DNA from: DATJLY01 sp963773665
GTDB taxonomy: Bacteria > Pseudomonadota > Alphaproteobacteria > ATCC43930 > CGMCC-115725
Reading direction: 5' to 3'
Length of the DNA stretch: 64,000 nucleotides
Assembly (NCBI GenBank): GCA_963773665.1
Contig: CAVZBZ010000002.1
Span: 930,001-994,000, forward strand
The position numbers and the translations under genes were made by a program. The notes beneath the pieces are model-generated. The model searched no databases, was not told where the DNA came from, and was given only the letters and a program-made list of their open reading frames with translations. The first letter of the stretch is position 1; every line of letters starts with the position of its first letter. This document shows, one piece after another, positions 35,812-44,064 of this stretch.

Positions 35812-37836
35812 GTGGCCGGCCCTGACGTGACGGGCAAGAACAATTCCGCGCCGCGCGGCGAAGGGTCTTTGTTCGAGGTCGGCCTCGTCCAGATCAACAA
35901 CAGTTTTTCGGGACAGAACTACCTGCCCTATTCGGCCGCGCTGCTCGAGGCCTATGCGCGCCGGAAGGCGGCCGATCCCGGCCGCTACCGCTTCCGACTG
36001 CCGATCTACAAGCGCGTCCGGATCGGCGATGCCGTCGAGCAGCTCCTGGGCTGTGCAATCGTCGGTTTCAGCACCTATGTCTGGAACGGCCAGATCTCGC
36101 TCGAGATCGCGCGCCGGCTGAAAGCGCGACAGCCGGATGTGCTCATCGTGTTCGGCGGCCCGCATGTACCCGACCAGCCCGAGCCGTTCCTGCGCGCCCA
36201 TCCCTTCATCGACGTGGCGGTCCACAACGAGGGCGAGGAGACATTCCTGCGCATCCTCGAAACCTTTCCGTCGCGGCAGTGGAACGGGATCCCGGGCGTG
36301 AGCTTCATCGGCGCCGATGGCGCGTTCGTGCGCAATGCCAACGCGCCGCGCTTTCGCGACCTGGACGAGGTGCCCTCGCCCTTCCTCGACGGCAGCTTCG
36401 ACCCGATCATGCGCGCCAATCCCGACGAGACGTGGATTGGCCTCTGGGAAACCAATCGCGGCTGTCCCTTTCAATGCACGTTCTGCGATTGGGGCTCCGC
36501 CACCGCCGCCAAGGTGACGAAGTTCGGCCTCGACCGGCTCTACGCGGAGGTCAACTGGTTCGCCAGCCGCAAGATAGAATACGTATTCTGCTGCGACGCG
36601 AATTTCGGCATCCAGAAGCGCGACGTCGAGATCGCGGAATACGTCGCCAAGGTCAAGGCGGCGACGGGCTATCCGGCGGCGCTCTCGGTGCAGAACACGA
36701 AGAACGCGACCGAGCGCGCGTACCTTACGCAAAAAATCCTGTCGGACGCCGGCCTCAACAAAGGGGTCGCGCTGTCGATGCAAAGCGTCGATGCCAATGC
36801 GCTCGCCGCGATCAAGCGGGACAACATATCGCTCGAGACCTACATGGAGCTGCAGCGCCGCTTCACGCGCGACGGCGTCGAGACCTACAGCGACCTGATC
36901 CTGGGCCTGCCGGGCGAGACCTACGACTCGTTCGCCGACGGCGTCCAGCTCCTGATCGAGACCGGGCAGCACAATCGCATCCAGTTCAACAATCTTTCGA
37001 TCCTGCCCAATGCCGAGATGGGCGATCCCGCCTATCAGAAGAAGTTCGGCATGGTCATCGTCGAATCGAAGATCATCAACATTCACGGCGAGCGGGTCGA
37101 GCTCGAGGACGAAGTGCCCGAGCTGCAGCAACTCGTCATCGCCACTCATGCCATGCCGGCGGCGGATTGGCGGCGCACGCGGGCGTTCTGCTGGATCACC
37201 GCGCTCCTGCATTTCGACAAGCTGTTCCAGATTCCGCTCATTGTCGCGCACGAGCTGTCGGGATCGACATACCGCGACATGCTCGAGGCGTTCCTCGATG
37301 TTGACGAGGCGGAGTTTCCGCTGCTGGGCGCGATCCGCGATTTCTTCCTCGCCGAGGCGCGCGCGATCCAGGAGGGTGCACCGGAATACGTCTTCTCCGA
37401 GCAGTATCTCGGCATCTACTGGCCGGCCGACGAGTACATGTTCATCAAGCTCACCGCCGAGAAGCAGTTCGACGAGTTCTATCGCCAGGCCGGCCGGCTT
37501 CTCAAGCGCGCGATCGGTGCAGTGGGCGGCACTCCCCTCGCCCGCGTGCTCGACGATGCCTTGCGTCTCAATCAGGCGCTCGTCAAGCAGCCCTACGTGC
37601 GCGGCGACGCCGTGATCGAGATCGGCTGCGATCTCATGGCCTTCTATGACGGCATTCGCCGCAGCGAGAAGCGGGATCTGCGCCTGGAGCCGTGCCGCCT
37701 CCATATCGACCGGACCAGCCAGAGATGGGACGATTTCCAGACCTGGTGCCGCGAGGTCGTATGGTGGGGCAACAAGAAGGGGGCATATCTTTATCACAAC
37801 CGCACCGTCGAGGCGCAGCTCGCGGGACATTTCTGA
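35812..37836 (+). CDS. B12-binding-domain radical SAM protein (about 674 aa)
   Basis: First gene of the plus-strand operon 35812-45266. The N-terminal part (about residues 20-150) looks like a cobalamin-binding Rossmann domain (VGFSTYVWN, VIVFGGPHVPDQP). The radical SAM core has RGCPFQCTFCDWG, with the iron-sulfur cysteines at 218, 222 and 225. A 300-residue C-terminal region has no motif I recognise. It may methylate an unactivated carbon or rearrange a sugar skeleton. There is no ATG near; GTG 35761, 35812 and 35827 are in frame. GTG 35812 has GGGG upstream and is a best guess. Confidence 0.85.
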   Translation: MAGPDVTGKNNSAPRGEGSLFEVGLVQINNSFSGQNYLPYSAALLEAYARRKAADPGRYRFRLPIYKRVRIGDAVEQLLGCAIVGFSTYVWNGQISLEIARRLKARQPDVLIVFGGPHVPDQPEPFLRAHPFIDVAVHNEGEETFLRILETFPSRQWNGIPGVSFIGADGAFVRNANAPRFRDLDEVPSPFLDGSFDPIMRANPDETWIGLWETNRGCPFQCTFCDWGSATAAKVTKFGLDRLYAEVNWFASRKIEYVFCCDANFGIQKRDVEIAEYVAKVKAATGYPAALSVQNTKNATERAYLTQKILSDAGLNKGVALSMQSVDANALAAIKRDNISLETYMELQRRFTRDGVETYSDLILGLPGETYDSFADGVQLLIETGQHNRIQFNNLSILPNAEMGDPAYQKKFGMVIVESKIINIHGERVELEDEVPELQQLVIATHAMPAADWRRTRAFCWITALLHFDKLFQIPLIVAHELSGSTYRDMLEAFLDVDEAEFPLLGAIRDFFLAEARAIQEGAPEYVFSEQYLGIYWPADEYMFIKLTAEKQFDEFYRQAGRLLKRAIGAVGGTPLARVLDDALRLNQALVKQPYVRGDAVIEIGCDLMAFYDGIRRSEKRDLRLEPCRLHIDRTSQRWDDFQTWCREVVWWGNKKGAYLYHNRTVEAQLAGHF

Positions 37837-37846
37837 GCGCGCCGCC

Positions 37847-38803
37847 ATGAAATACCGGGCGCTCGGCAGGACCGGCCTCACCGTTTCCGAAATCGGGTTC
37901 GGCGCGTGGGGGATCGGCGGCAGGACGCCGGGCGAAACCTCATACGGCGAGACCGACGACCGGGCGTCCCGCGCGGCGCTCGAGCGCGCGCTCGCGCTCG
38001 GCATGAATTTCTTCGACACCGCGGGCGCCTATGGCGACGGGCGCAGCGAACGGCTGATCGGCGAGGCGCTGGCCGGCGCCCGCGAGCGCGTGGTGATCGC
38101 GACGAAGGCCGGCATCGAGCGGTTTGGCGACGCGCCGGATTTCGCGCCTGACCGGATTCGCCGCGCGCTCGAAGCGAGCCTCGGCCGGCTCAAGACCGGT
38201 CATGTCGATCTGTTGCAACTGCACGATCCGCCGCCCGACCTGTTTCGAACCTCGCCGGAAACCTATGCGGCGCTGGAGGAACTGCGGCGCGAAGGGCTCA
38301 TCCGCACCTTCGGCGTCTCGGCGAAATCGCCGGCGGACGCGCTCGCACTGCTGCAACGCCACGCCATTCCGGTGATCCAGGTCAATCTCAACATGCTCGA
38401 CGTGCGCGCGGTCGAGATCGGGCTTCTCGGCATGGCCGCGGAGAAAGGGATCGGGGTCATCGCGCGCACGCCGCTCTGCTTCGGCTTCCTTGCCGGTGCG
38501 GCCGACGATCGCGAGTTCCCGCCGGGCGACCATCGCCGGCGCTGGCCGCCGCAGCAGCTCGAACGGTGGCGCGACGGCGCGCGCAGGGCGCACGCGGCCG
38601 CCGCATCGCCGGGCGCGTCCCGAAGCCAGACGGCATTGCGATTCTGCCTCTCCTTCCCGGCGGTTTCGACGGTGATTCCCGGCATCCTGACCGAATCGGA
38701 GGCGAGCGAGAACGCCCATGCGAGCGAGCTTGGCGCGTTGCCGCCCGACCTGCGCGACCGCATCGTCGCCTTGAACCCGCAGAATTCTTTCGTTAGACCC
38801 TGA
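37847..38803 (+). CDS. Aldo/keto reductase (318 aa)
   Basis: NAD(P)H-dependent AKR of the TIM-barrel family. MKYRALGRTGLTVSEIGFG at the N-terminus; DTAGAYGDGRSE carries the catalytic Tyr, VIATKAG the Lys and LLQLHDPP the His. The C-terminal NADP segment (FPAVSTVIPGILTESEASEN) is present. ATG 37847 lies ten bases after the radical SAM stop. In this operon it could reduce a ketosugar nucleotide; that role is inferred from position only. Confidence 0.92.
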   Translation: MKYRALGRTGLTVSEIGFGAWGIGGRTPGETSYGETDDRASRAALERALALGMNFFDTAGAYGDGRSERLIGEALAGARERVVIATKAGIERFGDAPDFAPDRIRRALEASLGRLKTGHVDLLQLHDPPPDLFRTSPETYAALEELRREGLIRTFGVSAKSPADALALLQRHAIPVIQVNLNMLDVRAVEIGLLGMAAEKGIGVIARTPLCFGFLAGAADDREFPPGDHRRRWPPQQLERWRDGARRAHAAAASPGASRSQTALRFCLSFPAVSTVIPGILTESEASENAHASELGALPPDLRDRIVALNPQNSFVRP

Positions 38804-38805
38804 GC

Positions 38806-40722
38806 ATGCAAAGGGTCCTCGTATGCGGCGCGACCGGCTTCATCGGCCGGAATCTGGTCGAGCTTCTGGCCCGGCGCGCCGATCTCGAGATCCACGGCAC
38901 ATGGTTTTCGCAAGCGCCCTCGGAATTGCCGGGCGTGCGCTGGCACGAGGCCGACCTGCGGCGCAGCGATCACGTCGCGCGGCTGATGCCGGGCTTCGAC
39001 ATCGTCGTTCAGGCCGCGGCGACGACATCGGGGGCGCGCGACATCGTCGAGCGTCCCCACATTCACACGACCGACAACAGCGTGATGAACGCGCTTCTCC
39101 TGCGCGCTGCATACGAGGCGAAGGTCGGGCATTTCATCTTCTTCAGCTGCTCGGTCATGTATCCGTCGAGCGCGCGCCCGCTCAAGGAGGAGGACTGGGA
39201 CGCGAACCGGCCAATGGAACCGCGCTACGAGGCGAGCGGCTGGACCAAGATCCATGTCGAGAAGATGTGCGAATTCTACGCCCGCCTCGGCGTGACGCGG
39301 CATACCGTCATTCGCCATTCCAACATCTATGGCCCGCACGACAAGTTCGATCTCGAGAAGAGCCATGTCTTCGGCGCCACCGTCACCAAGGCCATGACCG
39401 CCACGGATGCGATTACCGTCTGGGGCACGGGCGAGGAACGGCGCGACCTTCTCTATGTCGGCGATCTCGTCGAATTCGTCGAACGCGCCATCGACCGGCA
39501 AAGCGCATCCTTCGCGCTTTACAATGTCGGCAGCGGGCGGGCGGTCAGCGTCAACGAGCTTGCCGCATCCATCATTGCGGCCACTGGCCGGCGCCTCGCG
39601 ATCCGGCACGATCTCGCCAAGCCGACCATTCCGACCTCGCTCGCGCTCGATTGCGGCAAGGCCGAACGCGAGCTTGGCTGGCGGCCGCGCACCGAATTGA
39701 CGGACGGAATCAAGCTCACGCTCGACTGGTGGCGCGCCAACCCGCCCGCGTCCGATCGAGCGGCCGAACCGGCGCCCGCGCCGCCCGCGCCCGAGAGCCT
39801 TTATCGCGCGCTCTATCGCATCCGCCGCGTCGAAGAAAAGATCATCGAGCTTTATCCGACCGACAAGATCAAAAGCCCGGTGCATCTTTCGATCGGCCAG
39901 GAATCCGTGTCCGTCGGCGTTTGCGCAGCGTTGCAAAGGAGCGACATCGCGTTCGGGTCCTATCGCGGCCATGCGCTTTATCTCGCCAAGGGCGGCGACT
40001 TGAAACGCATGATGGCCGAGCTTTATGGCAAGGCGGACGGGTGCGCACGCGGCAAGGCGGGTTCGATGCATCTGATCGATGTCGCGGCCGGCATGATGGG
40101 CACATCGGCGATCGTCGCCACCACGATTCCGCAAGCGGCAGGATATGCCTTCGCCCTCAAGACGCAGAAGAGCGGCGCGGCGGTAGCATGCTTTTTCGGC
40201 GAAGGCGCCATGGATGAAGGCGTTTGTTATGAAAGCATGAACTTCGCCGCGCTGCGCCGTCTGCCCATTCTGTTCGTGTGCGAGAACAACACTTACGCGA
40301 TCTACTCGCACATCCGCGAGCGCATGCCGGATCCCGATCCGTGCGCGCGCGCCGCCTCGTTCCGCATTCCCGCCGAGCGGATCGAGCATGGCGACATCCA
40401 GCGGATATTCGAGGCGGCGCAAAGGGCGCTTGCCGCAATCCGGTCCGGCGACGGGCCGCGCTTCATCGAATGCATGACCTATCGCTGGCGCGATCATGTC
40501 GGGCCGGACGAGGATCGGCGCTTGCGCTACCGGCCCGATGCGGAGCTCGACCAATGGATCGCGCGCGATGAGCTGCCGCGCATCGGCGCGATGCTGCCGC
40601 CCGCCGTGAAACGCGAGATCGAAGGAAGCGTCGAGGCGGAAATATCCGACGCCATCGACTTCGCCGAAGCGGCCGAGTATCCCGCCGACGAGGAGCTTTA
40701 CGCCCATGTCTTCCGGCCGTAA
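38806..40722 (+). CDS. Fusion: NDP-sugar epimerase/dehydratase plus TPP-dependent E1-alpha (638 aa)
   Basis: Residues 1-311 form an extended SDR (VLVCGATGFIGRNL; SCSVMYPSS; and NIYGPHDKFD). A Pro/Ala-rich linker covers about 312-330. Residues 331-638 form a pyruvate/2-oxoacid dehydrogenase E1-alpha domain: HLSIGQESVSVG, YRGHALYLAKGG, and the TPP motif from GEGAMDEG (Gly465) to ENN (Asn494-495), the canonical 30-residue spacing. Both halves look complete. The E1-beta gene overlaps the end by 17 bases. No E2 or E3 gene is near, which argues against an ordinary dehydrogenase complex. Ketosugar chain extension is proposed. Confidence 0.9.
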   Translation: MQRVLVCGATGFIGRNLVELLARRADLEIHGTWFSQAPSELPGVRWHEADLRRSDHVARLMPGFDIVVQAAATTSGARDIVERPHIHTTDNSVMNALLLRAAYEAKVGHFIFFSCSVMYPSSARPLKEEDWDANRPMEPRYEASGWTKIHVEKMCEFYARLGVTRHTVIRHSNIYGPHDKFDLEKSHVFGATVTKAMTATDAITVWGTGEERRDLLYVGDLVEFVERAIDRQSASFALYNVGSGRAVSVNELAASIIAATGRRLAIRHDLAKPTIPTSLALDCGKAERELGWRPRTELTDGIKLTLDWWRANPPASDRAAEPAPAPPAPESLYRALYRIRRVEEKIIELYPTDKIKSPVHLSIGQESVSVGVCAALQRSDIAFGSYRGHALYLAKGGDLKRMMAELYGKADGCARGKAGSMHLIDVAAGMMGTSAIVATTIPQAAGYAFALKTQKSGAAVACFFGEGAMDEGVCYESMNFAALRRLPILFVCENNTYAIYSHIRERMPDPDPCARAASFRIPAERIEHGDIQRIFEAAQRALAAIRSGDGPRFIECMTYRWRDHVGPDEDRRLRYRPDAELDQWIARDELPRIGAMLPPAVKREIEGSVEAEISDAIDFAEAAEYPADEELYAHVFRP

Positions 40723-41767
40723 GCCGGCGCGCAGCCTCACCTATGCCGCGGCGCTTTACGAGGCGACGCGGCAGGAGATGGAGCGCGACCCCTCGGTCTT
40801 CGTGTTCGGACTCGGCGTCGACGATCCGAAGGGCATGTACGGCACCACGCTCGGTCTCCACGAGACATTCGGCGCCGACCGGAACTTCGACACGCCTTTG
40901 TCCGAGGACGCCATGACCGGCGTCGCGATCGGCGCGGCGCTGGCCGGCATGCGGCCCATCCACGTGCATCAGCGCATGGATTTTTTGCTGCTCTGCATGA
41001 ACCAGCTGATCAACATCGCCGCCAAGAGCTCCTACATGTTCGCCGGCTCGGTCGCGGTGCCGATCGTGGTGCGGGCCATCATCGGCCGGAGCTGGGGGCA
41101 AGGCGCGCAGCACAGCCAGGCGCTGCATTCGTTCTTCATGCATGTTCCCGGGCTCAAGGTCGTGGCGCCGTCGACGCCGCACGACGCCAAAGGCTGCCTT
41201 GCCGCGTCGATCCGCGACAACAATCCGGTGATCTTCATGGAGCACCGGATGCTTTATCAGAATTCCGGCATTGTGCCCGAGGAGCCGTTCACCGTGCCGT
41301 TCGGCCAGGCGCGGACCCTGACGAAGGGCGACGACGTCACCATCGTCGCGATCAGCCACATGGTGGTGGAGGCGCTCCGCGCCAAGCACCTGCTCGACGA
41401 GGTCGGCATTGCGGCCGAAGTGATCGATCCCGTGTCGCTTGCGCCCCTCGACATGGCGACGATCTCCGCCTCGGTCGCGCGGACGGGCCGCGTTCTGGTG
41501 GTGGACAATGGCTGGACCATGTGCGGCGCGAGCGGCGAGATCCTGGCACAGCTCATGGAGCTACTGCCGGCCCGCCGCGAATTCCGGGCGGCGCGCATGG
41601 GCTACGCGCCGACGCCGTGCCCGACCACGAAGCCGCTCGAAAGCCTGTTCTACCCGACGGCGACGACGATCGCCGAGCGCGCCTATGCGCTGGTGAAGGG
41701 CGGCCGCGACTGGCGCCCGGAAGGACCCGAGGCGAAGGAGATCGCCGAGTTCAGAGGACCGTTCTGA
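40706..41767 (+). CDS. 2-oxoacid dehydrogenase E1-beta-like (transketolase-type) subunit (353 aa)
   Basis: Partner of the E1-alpha domain just upstream. Pyrimidine-binding domain: LTYAAALYEATRQEMERD, DTPLSEDAMTGVAIGAALAG and FLLLCMNQLINIAAK; C-terminal transketolase domain: VTIVAISHMVVEALRAKHLL and VLVVDNGWTMCGASGEI. ATG 40706 lies inside the end of the fusion gene (17-base overlap), so the alpha and beta chains are probably made in equal amounts. The dehydratase gene starts two bases after its stop. Without an E2, acyl transfer to lipoate is unlikely. Confidence 0.92.
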   Translation: MSSGRKPARSLTYAAALYEATRQEMERDPSVFVFGLGVDDPKGMYGTTLGLHETFGADRNFDTPLSEDAMTGVAIGAALAGMRPIHVHQRMDFLLLCMNQLINIAAKSSYMFAGSVAVPIVVRAIIGRSWGQGAQHSQALHSFFMHVPGLKVVAPSTPHDAKGCLAASIRDNNPVIFMEHRMLYQNSGIVPEEPFTVPFGQARTLTKGDDVTIVAISHMVVEALRAKHLLDEVGIAAEVIDPVSLAPLDMATISASVARTGRVLVVDNGWTMCGASGEILAQLMELLPARREFRAARMGYAPTPCPTTKPLESLFYPTATTIAERAYALVKGGRDWRPEGPEAKEIAEFRGPF

Positions 41768-41769
41768 GC

Positions 41770-43053
41770 ATGACGCAAGAGCAGCTTTTGCAGCAGGTTC
41801 GGGACGCCGTCGCTTCCTATTGCGACGCGTGCCACGACTTCGCCTTCGATCCGGGAAAGCCCGTCGTGCGCCTGCATGAGCCGACCTTCGGCGCCGACGA
41901 AATCAATGCCGCGCTCGAATGCCTGCTGACGACGCACGTGACCATGGGCGCCAAGGTCCGCCGGTTCGAGCGCGAGTTCGCCAGCAAATACGGCTGGTCG
42001 AACGGCGTCATGGTGAATTCGGGCTCGTCGGCCAATCTGCTCGCCGTCGCCGCGGCTTCCAATCCGGAGACCGCGGACGGGCTTCGTCCGGGCGACGAGG
42101 TGATCGTGCCGGCGCTGTCATGGTCCACGACCGTGTGGCCGCTCATCCAGTGCGGACTCGTGCCCGTCATCGTCGATATCGACTCGGCCACTCTCAACAT
42201 CGACCCGGGCGAGATCGAGCGCGCGATCGGACCCAGAACGCGCGGTCTGATGATCGTGCCGGTCTACGGCAACCCGTGCGACATGGGCGCGATCATGGCG
42301 ATCTGCCGCAGGCACGGGCTGATGCTCATCGAGGATTGCTGCGAGGCCTTGGGCGCGCGCTATGACGGCAAGCCGGTCGGATCGTTCGGGCGCGTCGGCA
42401 CCTTCAGCTTCTATTATTCGCATCACATCACGACGCTCGAAGGCGGCATCTGCGTCACGAACGATTTCGAGTTCGCCGAGACCATGCGCATCCTGCGCGC
42501 CCATGGTTGGATTCGCGAGGTCGAGGACAAGGCGCGATGGATCGCGCGCTATCCCGGCATCCATCCCCGGTTCCTGTTCGTCAATGTGGGATATAATCTG
42601 CGCGCCACGGAGCTCCAGGGCGCGATGGGATCGGTCCAGCTACCGAAGCTCGAAAACTTCATCGCCCGGCGCCGCGAGAACGCGCTGTGGTATCGGCGCG
42701 CGCTTGGCCAGTTCGGCGAGCCGTTCGCGTTCCAGGAGGAAACGCCGAAGGGCGAGCATTCCTGGTTCGGCTTTCCCATCACCGTGCGCGAGACGGCGCC
42801 GTTCGACGTGAACGAGATCATGGCGGCGCTCGAGGCCGCGCACATCGAGACGCGCCCCATCATCTGCGGCAACATCGCGCGCCAGCCCGGCCTGAAACTC
42901 TATCCCCATCGCGTGCACGGCGACCTGAAGCATGCGAGCCGTGTCATGGATCGAAGCTTCTCGTTCGGCATTCACCAGGCAGTGGACAGAAGCGCGCGCG
43001 AATACGTAACGGAGGAGATCCGCCGCTTCCTTCAGGGCCGCGGCGCCCTATGA
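41770..43053 (+). CDS. DegT-fold PLP/PMP-dependent NDP-4-keto-6-deoxysugar 3-dehydratase, ColD/RfbH-like (427 aa)
   Basis: The fold is that of the DegT/StrS aminotransferases, but the Schiff-base lysine is replaced: SFYYSHHITTLEGG puts His218 where the neighbouring family member 11861-12989 has Lys. His at this site defines ColD and RfbH (E1), which remove the C3 hydroxyl of 4-keto-6-deoxy sugars. Other motifs: VMVNSGSSANLLAVAA, VPALSWSTTVWPLIQ and IEDCCEALGARYDGK. It ends in an ATGA overlap with the 4,6-dehydratase gene, the enzyme that would make its substrate. Confidence 0.9.
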   Translation: MTQEQLLQQVRDAVASYCDACHDFAFDPGKPVVRLHEPTFGADEINAALECLLTTHVTMGAKVRRFEREFASKYGWSNGVMVNSGSSANLLAVAAASNPETADGLRPGDEVIVPALSWSTTVWPLIQCGLVPVIVDIDSATLNIDPGEIERAIGPRTRGLMIVPVYGNPCDMGAIMAICRRHGLMLIEDCCEALGARYDGKPVGSFGRVGTFSFYYSHHITTLEGGICVTNDFEFAETMRILRAHGWIREVEDKARWIARYPGIHPRFLFVNVGYNLRATELQGAMGSVQLPKLENFIARRRENALWYRRALGQFGEPFAFQEETPKGEHSWFGFPITVRETAPFDVNEIMAALEAAHIETRPIICGNIARQPGLKLYPHRVHGDLKHASRVMDRSFSFGIHQAVDRSAREYVTEEIRRFLQGRGAL

Positions 43054-44064
43054 CGACGGCGCTCATCACCGGCATCACCGGGATGGTCGGCTCGCATCTG
43101 GCCGAGTACCTGATCGCCAACACGGATTGGGACGTTTATGGGCTCTGCCGCTGGCGCAGCCCGCTCGACAACATCGCCTCGCTCGTTCCGCGCATCAACC
43201 GCGGCGAGCGCTGCTTTCTCGTCTATGGCGATCTCAGGGACACGCTGTCGATCCAGGACGCGGTGCGCAAGGCGAACCCCGATTACGTGTTCCATCTCGC
43301 CGCGCAAAGCTTTCCGCGCACCAGCTTCGAGGCGCCGCTCGACACGTTCGACACCAACATCCAGGGCACGGCCCGCGTCCTCGACGCGCTCCGCCAATGG
43401 AAGCGCGAAGCGGTCGTCCATGTCTGCGCCTCGTCCGAGGTCTTTGGCCGAGTACCGCGGGAAAAACTGCCGATCGACGAGGAATGCAGTTTCCATCCCG
43501 CTTCGCCCTACGCGATCTCGAAGGTCGGCACCGATCTCATCGGCCGCTTCTATGCCGAAGCCTATGGCATGATGGTGATGACGACCCGCATGTTCACGCA
43601 TACCGGGCCGCGGCGCGGCGACGTGTTCGCCGAATCCACATTCGCCAAGCAGATCGCGCTTATCGAGGCGGGCCTGCTGCCGCCGGTCGTGCGGGTCGGC
43701 AACCTCGAGTCGCTGCGCACCGTCGCGGACGTGCGCGACGCGGTGCGCGCCTATCACATGCTCGTGACCGTGAACCCGGTCGCGGGTGCGTATTACAATA
43801 TCGGCGGCACGCACCAGACAAGCGTGCGGCAGATACTCGAACTCGCTGCTGGCCTTGTCGCCGAAGAAAGGCGACATCCGCATCGAAATCGATCAAGCGC
43901 GGCTGCGGCCGATCGATGCCGATCTGCAAGTTCCCGATACCGGCAAATTCGAGCGCCATACCGGGTGGAAGCCGGAAATCCCCTACGAGCGCACGATCGG
44001 CGATCTCCTCGAATATTGGCGCATGCGCGTCAGAAGCGAGGGCGACCGGTTTCTTGCACGCTGA
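43050..44064 (+). pseudogene. GDP-mannose 4,6-dehydratase-like SDR, frameshifted near its 3' end
   Basis: Extended SDR: GITGMVGSHLAEYL (residues 8-21), SSEVFGRVPREKLP, PYAISK (Tyr/Lys) and FTHTGPRRGDVF. Such enzymes turn a GDP-sugar into its 4-keto-6-deoxy form. The frame breaks at 43844, where ACTCGCTGCT has one base too many. Without it, ILELLLALSPKKGDI and the canonical DADLQVPDTGKFERHTGW region, then IGDLLEYWRM, follow to TGA 44062-44064 (337 aa). The repaired stop overlaps the next gene's ATG by one base, which supports that frame. Only one base is wrong, so an assembly error is possible. Confidence 0.87.

Noticed and set aside
35698..40740. Open frames of 773 and 825 codons on the minus strand opposite the radical SAM, AKR and fusion genes
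   Set aside because: Shadow frames of clearly conserved plus-strand proteins; no motif, no ribosome site and compositionally biased.
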